This document shows, piece after piece, positions 9,726-18,059 of a DNA stretch of 64,000 nucleotides. The stretch lies in contig CAWGBF010000015.1 in the NCBI GenBank assembly GCA_963820775.1, positions 1,342,958-1,406,957 of the forward strand. Direction: 5' to 3'. The notes beneath the pieces are model-generated. The model was not told the origin of the DNA. It did not search any database and was given only the letters and a program-made list of their open reading frames with translations. How positions within the stretch are numbered: position 1 is the first letter of the stretch; every line of letters begins with the position of its first letter. The position numbers were made by a program, and so were the translations under genes. The stretch is from Roseiarcus sp963820775. GTDB taxonomy: Bacteria > Pseudomonadota > Alphaproteobacteria > Rhizobiales > Beijerinckiaceae.

Positions 9726-10133
9726 TTGTCCTGCGAGCGGGGATTGGGGAAGGCGTCTCCCCTGCTCTGCCGAATGGGGCAGTTGTATCGTATGGCCGAG
9801 GAACTAGGTTTCCCGAGACGGAAACGCGGAGAATACGGGAGAGCCGGGAAGAGCCCTCTCGCCAGACCGCTGAGAAAAGCCAACGATCCGTCTCACGGGG
9901 CAGTGACCCGGGAAGCGCTCGATGTCGCTCGCTATATAACCGACATGACCGCCCAGCTGGAGGCCATGGCGATCGCGGCCCGCCTCGACCTGCTCGCCTA
10001 CTTCCTCGGGATGGCCAAAGCGGAAAGCGAAATTTACGTTCGCACCAGCGCCGTCGGCGAAGCCGAGCGCGCGGAAGAGGAACCCTTCGAGGCTGCGGTT
10101 GGATTGCCGCACGGGAACAATTCGTTCGATTGA
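9726..10133 (+). CDS. Conserved hypothetical protein
   Basis: A 135-residue protein of unknown function. The C-terminal half (DVARYITDMTAQLEAMA followed by LLAYFLGMAKAESE) is a predicted helical hairpin that I recall as common in small Rhizobiales hypotheticals; the N-terminal half is basic and variable. The TTG at 9726 is preceded by GAGGAGGGGG at good distance, so I keep it as the start, although a later ATG (9777 or 9792) would give just the conserved part. It converges on dprA. Confidence 0.6.
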   Translation: MSCERGLGKASPLLCRMGQLYRMAEELGFPRRKRGEYGRAGKSPLARPLRKANDPSHGAVTREALDVARYITDMTAQLEAMAIAARLDLLAYFLGMAKAESEIYVRTSAVGEAERAEEEPFEAAVGLPHGNNSFD

Positions 10134-10146
10134 GAATCCGCGCGGC

Positions 10147-11376
10147 TCAAATTTCGTCCGCGGTCGCCCGCAAGGCGACACGGTCGCCCGAATATTCGAC
10201 GCGCCCCGCCAGTTCGAGTTCGAGCAGCGCCACCCGGACCGCCCGCGCCGGGGCCTCCGCGGCCCGAGCCAGTTCGTCGAGCGTGATTGGCGAGGGGCCG
10301 AGCAAGGCGACGATCCGGTCGCGCGCGGCCTCAGCTTCGTCGCCGGTCCTGTAGGGCGCTCCGCCGAGATCGTCGAATTCGTCGCCGGCCCGCGTTCGCG
10401 GCGTCGATTGCGGATCGACCCCGTACAAAGCTTGTTCCCCCCAAAGGGGTTCGCCAGGCTCGCCGCCCGCCTCGCGCATGACGGCGAGATCGTCCGACCG
10501 CATTGGCTCGAGGGCCGTCAGCACGTCGTCCGCGCCAGTGCAGATCGACGCCCCCTGCTTGAGGAGATCGTTGGTCCCTTGGGCGCGCGGATCGAGGGGA
10601 GAGCCGGGCACGGCGAAGACCTGGCGATTCTGCTCGAGCCCGAATCGCGCGGTGATCAGCGAGCCCGAGCCCCGCGCCGCCTCGACCACCACGACGCCCA
10701 AGGCGAGCCCCGAGACGATGCGATTGCGGCGTGGAAAGTCTCGCCCGCGCGGCTCCCACTCGATCGGCATTTCGGACAGGATCGCGCCGGATTCGACCAT
10801 CCGCTCCATCAGCGGCACGGCCTCGCTCGGATAGGGCTTTCCATGTCCCCCGGCGAGCACCCCGACGGCGCCGGTCTCAAGGCTCGCGACATGGGCGCGC
10901 TGATCGATTCCCCGCGCCAGCCCCGAGACGACAATATAGCCGGCTTGTCCCAAGCCGCGCGCCAGCCGCTCGGCGAAAGTGAGTCCCGCGGCGGAAGCAT
11001 TGCGGGAGCCCACGATTGCGACCGCCGCCTTGCGTAACGCTCCCGCGGCGCCGCGAAGGGCGAGAACGGGCGGCGCGGAATCGATCTCCTGCAACGCCGG
11101 CGGGTAGTCCGGCTCACCGAGCGCGACAAAGCGCACGCCAAGCTTGCGGGCGGCGATCAGCTCTTTTTCGATCTCTTCGAAAGAAGCGACGCGGATCGCG
11201 CGCTTCGCGCCCCCGCGCCGCGCAAGTTCCGGCAGCGCCTTCAGCGCGGCTCCAACGCTCCCGCAATTGGTGACGAGCGCCCGAAAGGTTCGCGGGCCCA
11301 CATTCTCCGAGCGTACGAGCCGCAGCCAATCGAAGCGCTGCTGGTCGGTGAGGCGCAACTCAGCCTTGTTCGCCAT
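10147..11376 (-). CDS. dprA: DNA-processing protein DprA
   Basis: DprA loads RecA on incoming single-stranded DNA during transformation. The Rossmann-like core is clear: AIVGSRNASAAG, the VVSGLARGIDQRAH motif, GGHGKPYPSEA, SEMP, FPRRNRIVSGLA, VVEAARGSGSLITA and FAVPGSPLDPRAQGTNDLL. An N-terminal SAM-like region (residues 1-60) and a C-terminal winged-helix segment (about 345-405) complete a 409-residue protein. The start at 11376 follows the plsY stop by five bases, so the two are co-transcribed and the start is probably served by translational coupling. Confidence 0.95.
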   Translation of the reverse strand: MANKAELRLTDQQRFDWLRLVRSENVGPRTFRALVTNCGSVGAALKALPELARRGGAKRAIRVASFEEIEKELIAARKLGVRFVALGEPDYPPALQEIDSAPPVLALRGAAGALRKAAVAIVGSRNASAAGLTFAERLARGLGQAGYIVVSGLARGIDQRAHVASLETGAVGVLAGGHGKPYPSEAVPLMERMVESGAILSEMPIEWEPRGRDFPRRNRIVSGLALGVVVVEAARGSGSLITARFGLEQNRQVFAVPGSPLDPRAQGTNDLLKQGASICTGADDVLTALEPMRSDDLAVMREAGGEPGEPLWGEQALYGVDPQSTPRTRAGDEFDDLGGAPYRTGDEAEAARDRIVALLGPSPITLDELARAAEAPARAVRVALLELELAGRVEYSGDRVALRATADEI

Positions 11377-11381
11377 TCCCT

Positions 11382-11981
11382 TTAGTTTTTCTGCCCGATT
11401 TTCGACTCGGAGCCATTGAGAAGGCGGACGATGTTGGCGCTGTGCTTGAACCAGATCAGGGCAGACAGCGCAGCGAAGACCAAAGCCGCGCCGCTCTCGC
11501 CAATGGCGGCCATGGCGATCGGAGAAGCAACCGTCGCCGCGAGCGCCGCCACCGAGGAGTAGCGGGTGAGCGCCGCGACCGCGAGCCAGACGACGGCGAA
11601 TACGATCGCCGCCGGCCACGCGAGGCCGACAAGACCGCCGAGATAGGTGGCGACGCCCTTGCCGCCGCGGAACTTGAGCCAGACCGGATACATGTGGCCG
11701 AGGACCGCGCCGGCCGCCGCGGCGAGCGCCGTCGGCGGACCAAATATCCACCAAGCCAAGACCATAGCCAGCGTCGCCTTCAGCGCATCAAGCACGAGCG
11801 TCGCGGCGGCGAGCCCCTTGCGCCCGGTGCGCAGAACGTTGGTCGCGCCAATGTTGCCGGAGCCGATCGAGCGCAAGTCCCCTGCCCCGGCAAGCTTCGT
11901 CAGCACGAGACCGAAAGGAATGGATCCCAGCAAATAGCCGAGCGCCAGCGCCAACGCCCCGCCGTAAGAAACCCCGACCAT
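11382..11981 (-). CDS. plsY: Glycerol-3-phosphate acyltransferase PlsY
   Basis: PlsY is the integral-membrane enzyme that uses acyl-phosphate to acylate glycerol-3-phosphate, the first step of phospholipid synthesis. The three family motifs are present: GSIPFGL(V)L, SGNIGATNVLR and FRGGKGVAT, with five or so membrane helices between them. The 199-residue length is normal. Start Met 11981 (MVGVSYGGALALALGYLLGS) leads straight into the first helix. It sits between pyrC and dprA in the conserved alphaproteobacterial string. Confidence 0.96.
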   Translation of the reverse strand: MVGVSYGGALALALGYLLGSIPFGLVLTKLAGAGDLRSIGSGNIGATNVLRTGRKGLAAATLVLDALKATLAMVLAWWIFGPPTALAAAAGAVLGHMYPVWLKFRGGKGVATYLGGLVGLAWPAAIVFAVVWLAVAALTRYSSVAALAATVASPIAMAAIGESGAALVFAALSALIWFKHSANIVRLLNGSESKIGQKN

Positions 11982-12027
11982 ACGCGCTTCCAGCCGACGC
12001 GGATTGAACGAAAGACTTTCAACGAGA

Positions 12028-13320
12028 CTATTCGTGCGCGACGCGCCCGGCAACCAGCGTCATCTTGACCCGGCCCTCGAGCCGGGCCGCGTCGAAGGGC
12101 GTATTGCGGCAGCGCGAATGGAGCAAGGCGGGATCGAGCACATAGGGCTCGTCCGGATCGAAGCGGATGATGTCCGCAGGCGCGCCGACCGACAGCCTGC
12201 CGACGGGCAGATGCAGGATTTCGGCAGGTCGCAAGGTCATCGCGCGGATGAGGCGCGGCAGCGCGACATGTCCGCCCGCAACCAGGCGCAGGCTCGCCGA
12301 CAGCATCGTTTCGATTCCAATTGCGCCCGCCTCGGCTTCCGCGAACGGCAGCCGCTTGGTGTCGACGTCCTGGGGGTCGTGGTCAGAGCAGATGACGTCG
12401 ATAAGGCCAGCCGCCAGCGCCTCGACGAGGCCCAAGCGCTCGTCCTCGGCGCGCAGCGGCGGGCTCAATTTGAGAAAAGTTCGATAATCGCCGACGTCGA
12501 GTTCGTTCAGGGTCAGGTGATTGATCGACACGCCACAGCTCACCAGCAACCCTGCCTGGCGCGCCCGCGCCATCGCCTCGAGCGAGAGACGATTGGAGAT
12601 CAGCGCCGCGTGATAGCGGGCGCCGGTCAGCGCGACCAGACGCAGATCGCGCTCGAGCATGATGGTTTCCGCCTCGCGCGGCACGCCGGGCAGGCCAAGC
12701 CAGGTCGCGCGCAGGCCCTCCGCCATCACGCCCTCGCGGCTCAGCGACCGTTCCTGGCAGATCGGCGCGATGAGCGCGTCAAAGTCGCGGGCGTAAGTCA
12801 TGGCGCGGCGCATGGTCAGCGCATCGGCGACCGAATGGAGCCCGTCGCAGAAGGCGATCGCGCCTGCTTCCGCGAGCAGGCCGATTTCGGCGATCTCCTC
12901 GCCTTTGAGCCCCCTGGTCAGCGCCGCGGCTGGGTGGACGCGGACCTTGGCTGCGTCGCGCGCGCGGCGCAGGATGAAGTCGACCACCGCAGGATCGTCG
13001 ACCGGTGGACTGGTGTCGGGCCGCGTGACAAGAGTGGTCACGCCCCCGGCGGCGGCGGCGGCGCTGGCGCTGGCGATGGTCTCGCGATGCTCGGCCCCGG
13101 GCTCGCCAACGAAAGCGCGCATGTCGACGAGGCCGGGCGAAACGACGTCGCCCCCGCAATCGACGATCAACGCCTCGCCCGGCAATTGGTCCCGCGTGAC
13201 CTTGGGCCCGACGCCGGCGATGACGCGATCGATGACGATGAGCCCGCCGCGCGTCTCGGTCTCCTGAACGGGATCAACGAGACGCGCGTTCAAGAAGGCA
13301 ATCGGCGGAGCTGAAGGCAT
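12028..13320 (-). CDS. pyrC: Dihydroorotase-like protein PyrC' (probably non-catalytic)
   Basis: The 430-residue product has the amidohydrolase layout of class I dihydroorotase, with GLVDMRAFVGEPG, a carbamylated-Lys region (TRGLKGEEIAEI) and SDHDPQDVDTK. The usual metal-binding HxH after GLVD is replaced by MRAF and the next His (HCE region) by PICQE, so most zinc ligands are gone. In Pseudomonas such PyrC' subunits are inactive partners of aspartate transcarbamoylase; a similar structural role is likely here, with an active dihydroorotase encoded elsewhere. The family's usual upstream partner pyrB is absent; tRNA-Arg and the mobile element lie there. Confidence 0.9.
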   Translation of the reverse strand: MPSAPPIAFLNARLVDPVQETETRGGLIVIDRVIAGVGPKVTRDQLPGEALIVDCGGDVVSPGLVDMRAFVGEPGAEHRETIASASAAAAAGGVTTLVTRPDTSPPVDDPAVVDFILRRARDAAKVRVHPAAALTRGLKGEEIAEIGLLAEAGAIAFCDGLHSVADALTMRRAMTYARDFDALIAPICQERSLSREGVMAEGLRATWLGLPGVPREAETIMLERDLRLVALTGARYHAALISNRLSLEAMARARQAGLLVSCGVSINHLTLNELDVGDYRTFLKLSPPLRAEDERLGLVEALAAGLIDVICSDHDPQDVDTKRLPFAEAEAGAIGIETMLSASLRLVAGGHVALPRLIRAMTLRPAEILHLPVGRLSVGAPADIIRFDPDEPYVLDPALLHSRCRNTPFDAARLEGRVKMTLVAGRVAHE

Positions 13321-13480
13321 GGGGCGCGCCGTTGACTACCGGCCGCGGCCTGTCAGCGCAAGGGCGCGCGCTGGAGCCACGGACGTTCGCGCTCGCCTTC
13401 CGCTCTTGCCTGCCTCGCCAAAAGCGGCTAGAGCCGCCGTCGCTCAGGGTTCGCTTTCGCGGCCGTCTAAGCGATCTTTA

Positions 13481-13557
13481 GCGCCCGTAGCTCAGCTGGA
13501 TAGAGCACCAGACTACGAATTTGGGGGTCAGGAGTTCGAATCTCTTCGGGCGCGCCA
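13481..13557 (+). tRNA. tRNA-Arg (anticodon ACG), integration site
   Basis: A complete 77-nt tRNA with encoded CCA. The acceptor GCGCCCG pairs with CGGGCGC, the D arm is AGCTCAGCTGGATAGAGC, the anticodon loop CTACGAA gives ACG, and the T loop is GGAGTTCGAATCTC-like. The 3' part is repeated at 31739-31785, marking it as the attachment site of the following element. The anticodon stem has TTTGG, which creates one G-U pair where the distal copy reads TCTGG. Confidence 0.97.
13511..13557 (+). repeat. attL (3' end of tRNA-Arg)
   Basis: Left copy of the 47-bp direct repeat. It begins GACTACGAAT and ends CGGGCGCGCCA, and differs from attR only at 13521 (T here, C at 31749). The uninterrupted identity of 36 bp (13522-13557) should contain the crossover. 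Confidence 0.88.
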
Positions 13558-13589
13558 ATGATTTCAATGGTTTATCCTTGGTATAACGC

Positions 13590-14225
13590 CTAACGGATTA
13601 AGGGCGGATTTCTCCGGGCAACGGCGGGGGCAACAAGTCGTAAAATTCGCCCTAATAGGGTTCTCTCCCTCATCCCCTCGCATCGCGGATGACTAAGTCG
13701 CTGTAGCTCTCGGCCGGGCAGCCTAGGGCTCGAAGAAGTCACGCACAAAGGGGATGCTCTGCCATCGCCTGCGTGGCTGCGGCTATTTCGGCGGAACAAG
13801 TCACGCGTCGACCCGAGCGCCCCGAACAGCGCGTCGCAAGTGAGCTCTCGTTCTTCGTGCGAAATTGAATATTGCCCTCGCACGCCTTCCGCTAACCCAC
13901 GCAGGTAGCTCGCCGCCAGCTCAAGGTCCCAGCCGAGACGCTCGCAATACTTTCGGACCGCGATGGCGTCCGCCAAGACCCACCCTGCGAGAGCCGTGGC
14001 CGCGTCGTTGAGCGCCCTTATCGCGTTGCTACGAGCTTGGTCGCTCGACGAGGCGTTTACGACCCAATATCTGTCAGCGGCTTCCAGCGCCTCCTGCCGC
14101 GTCTTTCGAAGGGCGACGACAGGCGCGCCAATGAAATTCGCGGGCAGCGCGATTTTTAACATCCAGGAAATTGGACTGGGAGTTATCCGATCCGTCAATG
14201 GTATGGTTACCCATCGCGGGCCCAC
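13590..14225 (-). CDS. Hypothetical protein
   Basis: I do not recognise this protein. The 211-residue frame has a helical, normally composed middle (for example RQEALEAADRYWVVNASSSDQ and ALNDAATALAGWVLADAIAV) and an Arg/Pro-rich last quarter that looks less protein-like, so the true end may be near 13800. A start at Met 14162 (MLKIALPANFIGAPVV) is a good alternative to 14225. The GESYSD-type short repeat lies inside its distal part in another frame. It sits between the attachment site and the IS5-family element. Confidence 0.4.
   Translation of the reverse strand: MGPRWVTIPLTDRITPSPISWMLKIALPANFIGAPVVALRKTRQEALEAADRYWVVNASSSDQARSNAIRALNDAATALAGWVLADAIAVRKYCERLGWDLELAASYLRGLAEGVRGQYSISHEERELTCDALFGALGSTRDLFRRNSRSHAGDGRASPLCVTSSSPRLPGRELQRLSHPRCEGMRERTLLGRILRLVAPAVARRNPPLIR
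13697..13718. repeat. Short repeat, copy 1 of 3
   Basis: A 22-bp word GTCGCTGTAGCTCTCG followed by GCCGGG. The reverse strand can be read as PAESYSDLV before a stop at 13673. Copies 2 and 3 are at 15583 and 19602, all inside the element. Confidence 0.6.
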
Positions 14226-14287
14226 GCTGCGCGGATGAGTTGCGCTCGTCGTGAGGCCCCGTCACCTCGCTCCCTAGGCCGTCACCA

Positions 14288-15580
14288 AATTGGACGGTTC
14301 TATAAACGCGTTTTTCCGGACGGAGACGGGTCGAGTGACGCGATTTTGAGGTGCGGGATCTCGGTTTTGGATGCGGCATAGGGCGCCGCATGCTGCGGCG
14401 ACCGGGCGGCCCTTTGGCGCGGGGGTCAGGCGGCAGCGAGACGATCGAGGAAGACGAGCCTGCGGAAGTTGTAGACGAGGTTGGCCATGCCGATCTTGGT
14501 TTTCGCCCGGGCGATGCCGATGGTGCGGACGAAGAGGTCCATCTTGTCCTTCTGCACGGCGAAGACGTGTTCGACGCCGGAGCGGACTTTGGACTTGAGC
14601 GCGTTGGCGCGCCGCGTCGTCTCCGGCATGGGCCGGCCCGCCGGCTTCTTGCGATGGACGCGGCTGACGAACCCATTCTTTTCGAGGAACGCCTCATTGG
14701 CCTTCGAGCGGTAGGCCGTGTCGGCCCAGACGGCGCTCGCGGTGTTGGTCTTGTCGAGCAGCCCCTCACGCAGCCGCGCGCCCTCGTAGGCCGCAGCGTC
14801 GGTCGCCTCCCACCGCCGGATCAGCCCATGTTCGCGGTCGATCGAGACATGGTTTTGGTAGCCGAATGTCGGAATAGCGATGTCGACCGGAGGAACCGTC
14901 CCATCCGGCCTGGCCTTGGCCTTGCTGAACTTGACCGTCCAGCGCCCGTCACGGTCCTTCTGCCGGAGCTTGGCTGGCTGGGCTTTCCAGGCCTGCGGAA
15001 TGCGCCCCTCCTTGACCGCCTTCTTCTCCTCCTCGGTGTTGCGCTGCTTGGGCGCGGCGATCAGCGAGGCGTCGACGATCTGGCCGCCCATAGCGACGTA
15101 GCCAGCCTCGCGCAGCGCCGCGTCGAACCGGTCGAACAGTGGCTTAATCGCCTCGGCCCTGGTCAGCTTTTCCCGGAACAGCCAGATCGTGCGAGCGTCG
15201 GGAACCCGATCGGATAGGCTCAACCCGAGAAACCGCATGAACGACAGGCGGTCGTTGATCAGAAACTCGGTACGCTCGTCCGAGAGGGTGTTGGCCGCCT
15301 GGATCACCAGGATCTTGAACATCATCACAGGGTCGAACGGCGGTCGGCCGCCCTGCGAGCCGTCCGAGTAGGCCAGCGCCCGCGTCAGCTCGGACCGGAA
15401 AATCTCGAAATCGACCGCCGCTGCGAAAGCCTGCAACTGATCGCCGAGATCGCTCAGCCGCTTCAGCCGCTCGTCGACGTCGAAAAGTCCCCCCTGGCCG
15501 CGCATCGATTCGCCTCCCACTCCACCTGGGAGTGAATCAGAAAATGCTGGAAGGCGCGAGGTTCTTAGAAGCGTCCAATT
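14288..15580 (-). mobile_element. IS5-family insertion sequence
   Basis: An element of about 1.29 kb with one transposase gene. Imperfect terminal inverted repeats of about 20 bp are visible: AATTGGACGGTTCTATAAAC at the left and AATTGGACGCTTCTAAGAAC at the right when read inward. I cannot see a clear target-site duplication. The right end abuts copy 2 of the short repeat. Confidence 0.7.
14426..15505 (-). CDS. IS5-family transposase
   Basis: The 359-residue protein has the DDE transposase layout of IS5 relatives: an N-terminal domain with GGRPPFDPVMMFKILVIQ, FLGLSLSDRVPDARTIWLFRE, then the first acidic residue in GGQIVDASLIAAP, the middle one in VWADTAYRSKANEAF, and a C-terminal block ending in KTKIGMANLVYNFRR. 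I start at Met 15505 (MRGQGGLFDVDERL), as in relatives. The gene is intact and so potentially active. Confidence 0.93.
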   Translation of the reverse strand: MRGQGGLFDVDERLKRLSDLGDQLQAFAAAVDFEIFRSELTRALAYSDGSQGGRPPFDPVMMFKILVIQAANTLSDERTEFLINDRLSFMRFLGLSLSDRVPDARTIWLFREKLTRAEAIKPLFDRFDAALREAGYVAMGGQIVDASLIAAPKQRNTEEEKKAVKEGRIPQAWKAQPAKLRQKDRDGRWTVKFSKAKARPDGTVPPVDIAIPTFGYQNHVSIDREHGLIRRWEATDAAAYEGARLREGLLDKTNTASAVWADTAYRSKANEAFLEKNGFVSRVHRKKPAGRPMPETTRRANALKSKVRSGVEHVFAVQKDKMDLFVRTIGIARAKTKIGMANLVYNFRRLVFLDRLAAA

Positions 15581-15582
15581 AC

Positions 15583-15604
15583 GTCGCTGTAGCTCTCGCC
15601 CGGG
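15583..15604. repeat. Short repeat, copy 2 of 3
   Basis: GTCGCTGTAGCTCTCGCCCG plus GG. On the reverse strand it reads HPGESYSDVI and then runs into the IS right end within three bases, so the IS interrupts whatever this was. Confidence 0.6.
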
Positions 15605-15610
15605 TGATGG

Positions 15611-15787
15611 TTATGGTCTGGCGCGTCGCCCTATGGCCTCGAGGCCAGCCTTGATGAGCTGTCGGATGGCTTCGACGCGGCTGGGCAAGCGGTGCTCGGA
15701 ACGGAAGTCGTCGATCCGCTCGAAGAGCGAGCGAGGCATCAAGAGTGAGACGTGAACGTCGCGATTGGGGGGCGGCTTTACCATCAT
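15611..15787 (-). CDS. Ribbon-helix-helix (CopG/RHH) protein
   Basis: A short protein with a beta strand DVHVSLLMPRSLFERIDDF followed by two helices containing RVEAIRQLIKAGLEAIG, the standard ribbon-helix-helix DNA-binding fold. Such proteins act as dimeric repressors or as antitoxins. From Met 15787 (MMVKPPPNRD) it has 58 residues; the frame is open to 15874 with a TTG start, which would give 87. No toxin gene adjoins it; the IS element lies just past its stop, so a partner may have been lost. Confidence 0.7.
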   Translation of the reverse strand: MMVKPPPNRDVHVSLLMPRSLFERIDDFRSEHRLPSRVEAIRQLIKAGLEAIGRRARP

Positions 15788-16379
15788 GGCTGCAGGCTGT
15801 ACGGCGCGCTTGGGTGAGATCAGTTGCCGAAACCCCTTCTGATGGTTTTTGTTCCCCCGGACGCCCTGCCTCAAAGTTTCAACGTCCCGCCCCGATGGGC
15901 CTCCGAAAGTTGACGATCGACAACTTCAGACGGGGACCGGCTCACGCGACTGTCCGAAGACCGCTTCGGCGAGCTTTTGATCAGCGGTCGGGCGGCAGCC
16001 TGCCCAGCTTGAAGCCGGGGGAAATCTTAGGCACGGTCCGCCAAGGCAACCGCGCCCGCTTGTCGGCCTTGGCTGGCGGCGGGGCTCGGGTTGCTGCTTA
16101 AGTCGCGCCTAACGCTGCTTGGTTTCAAATCGTTGCGGCCTCGCCTGGAACTACTATCACGATCCCGCATGGTTCCACCCAACAGCTGACTTGGCCGGCC
16201 GTAGAGCTACATTTGACAATAGGCAGACAAATTTGCCGCGCCGTTCTTGCTGGCACGACAACTTGGCTTTCATAAGTCAAACCTCTCCTGAACGGCTGTG
16301 TAGAACGAAAACATCCACTTTTGAACACTGAACTTTCAGCAGTAAATCCTGGAATGCTCATCTTATTTTCATCCCTGGA
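15788..16379. other. Intergenic, no gene seen
   Basis: Nearly 600 bases of mixed composition, with local AT-rich stretches near 16200-16380. Open frames on both strands show no domain. Part of it (15900-16100) may be eroded coding DNA, but I could not assign a family. Confidence 0.4.
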
Positions 16380-16600
16380 GCAGACGAACATGGCGAGAGG
16401 AGGCTTCCTTCGCCTGCGGAGCCGGGGTTGGCTCCGCCGCAGCTTCAAACTTCCCGGTGCCGCGCGCAATGGATCAAGGCGCGGGGGGCGCGAGGAAACC
16501 GGTCGTCCTCGATGGCGCACCGGATTGCCGCAGCAACGGCGGCGAGCTCGTCGGCGGTTAGGTCAATTGTCGGCACGGCTCGGATATAATCGGCCGACAT
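16380..16600 (-). pseudogene. Small conserved hypothetical protein, frameshifted
   Basis: The minus strand reads MSADYIRAVPTIDLTADELAA and AIRCAIEDDRFPRAP, then continues in another frame as RLDPLRAAPGSLKL. I recall this order (DLTADELAA, AIEDDRFP, RLDPLRAALAKL) from small Rhizobiales proteins of unknown function. The slip is near 16478. The 3' end is set approximately. Confidence 0.5.
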
Positions 16601-16875
16601 TTGTCCAGCAAGGAGTCGGAACTCGCCACCGACCACCGCGTTTTAGGCACCAGCTTGCCAGGCGTCCCGGCGGCGCGACATACGCGGCGACCAGCCGCTC
16701 GGGCTCGCTCACATTGAGGAGTTTGGTGGCTTGAGAGTTGGTTCCAAACAATTTCTTGCCACTCCTCGAGTCTGCTGGCATTGTTGTAATTCAGAAACTT
16801 TTGGCCCGGATATATGGTCTTGGAACGGCCGATCTTGCCTTGCGTTGATGGTCCCATATATGTTACCAGGCAGTC

Positions 16876-17229
16876 ATGCCTCAGACCCGTGAGTATGAGG
16901 ACCAAGACGGACAAAGTCCATTTGGGAGGTGGTTTAACGGGTTGGAGCCCTTCACCGCTGCCAAGGTAAGCCGGTCAGTGGCGAAGCTTGAAGTTGGCTT
17001 GCGCCCAAATGTGAAGCCGGTCGGAGGCGGGGTGCACGAGGCTAGAATCGACTACGGGCCCGGGTACCGGGTTTACTTCGCCTTCGATGGGGACCACCTG
17101 GTCCTCCTACTCGGAGGTGGTGAGAAACACGGGCAGCGCGACGACATCGCGGCCGCCCAAAAACGATGGACCGATTATAAACAGCGCAAGCGGGCCGCGG
17201 CCCGCCTAGGAGGATTGTCATGGCTTTGA
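16876..17229 (+). CDS. RelE/HigB-like toxin (phage-derived Gp49-type)
   Basis: A 117-residue protein with the RelE-superfamily order: RWFNGLEPFTAAKVSRSVAK, GLRPNVKPVGGGVHEARIDY, GYRVYFAFDGDHLVLLLGGG and KRWTDYK. Family members are ribosome-dependent or free mRNA interferases. It precedes its antitoxin and overlaps it by ten bases, the inverted toxin-first order typical of higBA modules. The basic C-terminal extension (QRKRAAARLGGLSWL) is a little longer than usual. The module may stabilise the island. Confidence 0.88.
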   Translation: MPQTREYEDQDGQSPFGRWFNGLEPFTAAKVSRSVAKLEVGLRPNVKPVGGGVHEARIDYGPGYRVYFAFDGDHLVLLLGGGEKHGQRDDIAAAQKRWTDYKQRKRAAARLGGLSWL

Positions 17230-17540
17230 CCCGAGATTTCCGCGAGACCGTGGCGGCCCGAGCTGCACGGGACCACGCCTTCAAGGCTGCTCTCCTGCAA
17301 GAGTCGCTACAGGCGTTCGTCGAGGGCGAAGTTGCGGCCGGCCTCGTTCTCCTGCGCGACTGTATCAACGCCACGGTCGGCTTCGGCGCGCTCAGTAAGG
17401 AGACGCGCATCCCAGAAAAAAGTCTGATGCGAATGGTGGGCCCTCGTGGGAACCCTACCGCGAGCAATCTTTTCGCGACAATCGCAGCGCTTCAGCATCA
17501 AACCCATGTCCAAGCACATGTCGAGGCCCACTGCGACTAA
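17220..17540 (+). CDS. HigA-like antitoxin (HTH addiction-module antidote)
   Basis: The 106-residue product starts MALTRDFRETVAARAARDHA, followed by an acidic helix (LQAFVEGEVAAGLVLLRDCI) and a helix-turn-helix region GFGALSKETRIPEKSLMRML-like (GPRGNPTASNLFATIAAL). This is the architecture of antidotes paired with Gp49-type toxins. It neutralises the toxin by binding and represses the operon. It overlaps the toxin gene, so both are translated from one mRNA. The motif SLMRMVGPRGNPT is a strong family marker. Confidence 0.88.
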   Translation: MALTRDFRETVAARAARDHAFKAALLQESLQAFVEGEVAAGLVLLRDCINATVGFGALSKETRIPEKSLMRMVGPRGNPTASNLFATIAALQHQTHVQAHVEAHCD

Positions 17541-17565
17541 GGGCCGCATCGTTCCACAGTCCAAA

Positions 17566-17638
17566 CAAAAAGGGCGGCCCGAAAGCCGCGCCCTCGCCTA
17601 GAAAAAAGCCCCGCGCGAGCGGGGGCTCGACGCGGGGC
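17566..17638 (-). terminator. Tandem intrinsic terminators
   Basis: Read on the minus strand, two hairpins follow the small secreted gene: GCCCCGCG paired with CGCGGGGC (17608-17638) followed by six T, and AGGGCG paired with CGCCCT (17571-17594) followed by five T. They also face the end of the toxin-antitoxin operon. Confidence 0.75.
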
Positions 17639-17648
17639 AGCGCGCTTG

Positions 17649-17882
17649 TCAGTGACGGAACTTGCACTGGCCCTGGTAGATCACTGTCCAGCGCCGCTCC
17701 TTCGCAAAGCATGGATTTGTTTCCGCTGTAAAAATCAAATGGTGCGAATTGTAGACGCAATAGTTTGTAACGAACCGCGGGCAAATTGGTGCGGCAGACG
17801 CTTCGTTTTGCGCCGAAACGGCCCCAACCATCGCGATCGCCGCCCCCATAATCAGACAAGCGCGGGCTGATGAGAAATTCAT
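17649..17882 (-). CDS. Small secreted Cys-containing protein
   Basis: A 77-residue protein with a Sec signal peptide (MNFSSARACLIMGAAIAMVGAVSA) and a mature part of about 48 residues with four Cys: APICPRFVTNYCVYN, NPCFAKERRW and GQCKF. I recall similar APICP-type small exported proteins in Bradyrhizobium relatives; the function is unknown, and two disulfides are likely. Met 17882 has GGAGGA seven bases upstream. Tandem terminators follow. Confidence 0.7.
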   Translation of the reverse strand: MNFSSARACLIMGAAIAMVGAVSAQNEASAAPICPRFVTNYCVYNSHHLIFTAETNPCFAKERRWTVIYQGQCKFRH

Positions 17883-18059
17883 GACATCCTCCAAATGCTT
17901 GAAGTTAGCAACAAAGAGGACATAGCGGTAATCGACGACGGCTGCCGTGCGCTCTATCACACTGCCAACGAACCCCCGCCGCCAAAGCTCAGTTTAAGCT
18001 GCGGCAACGGCCCTCAGGACGCCGTCAGCCCTCATTGGCGCGCATTTCAGGAGGTCGAA

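Noticed and set aside
15745..16101. 118-codon plus-strand frame over and past the RHH gene
   Set aside because: Partly antisense to the RHH gene and without recognisable domain.
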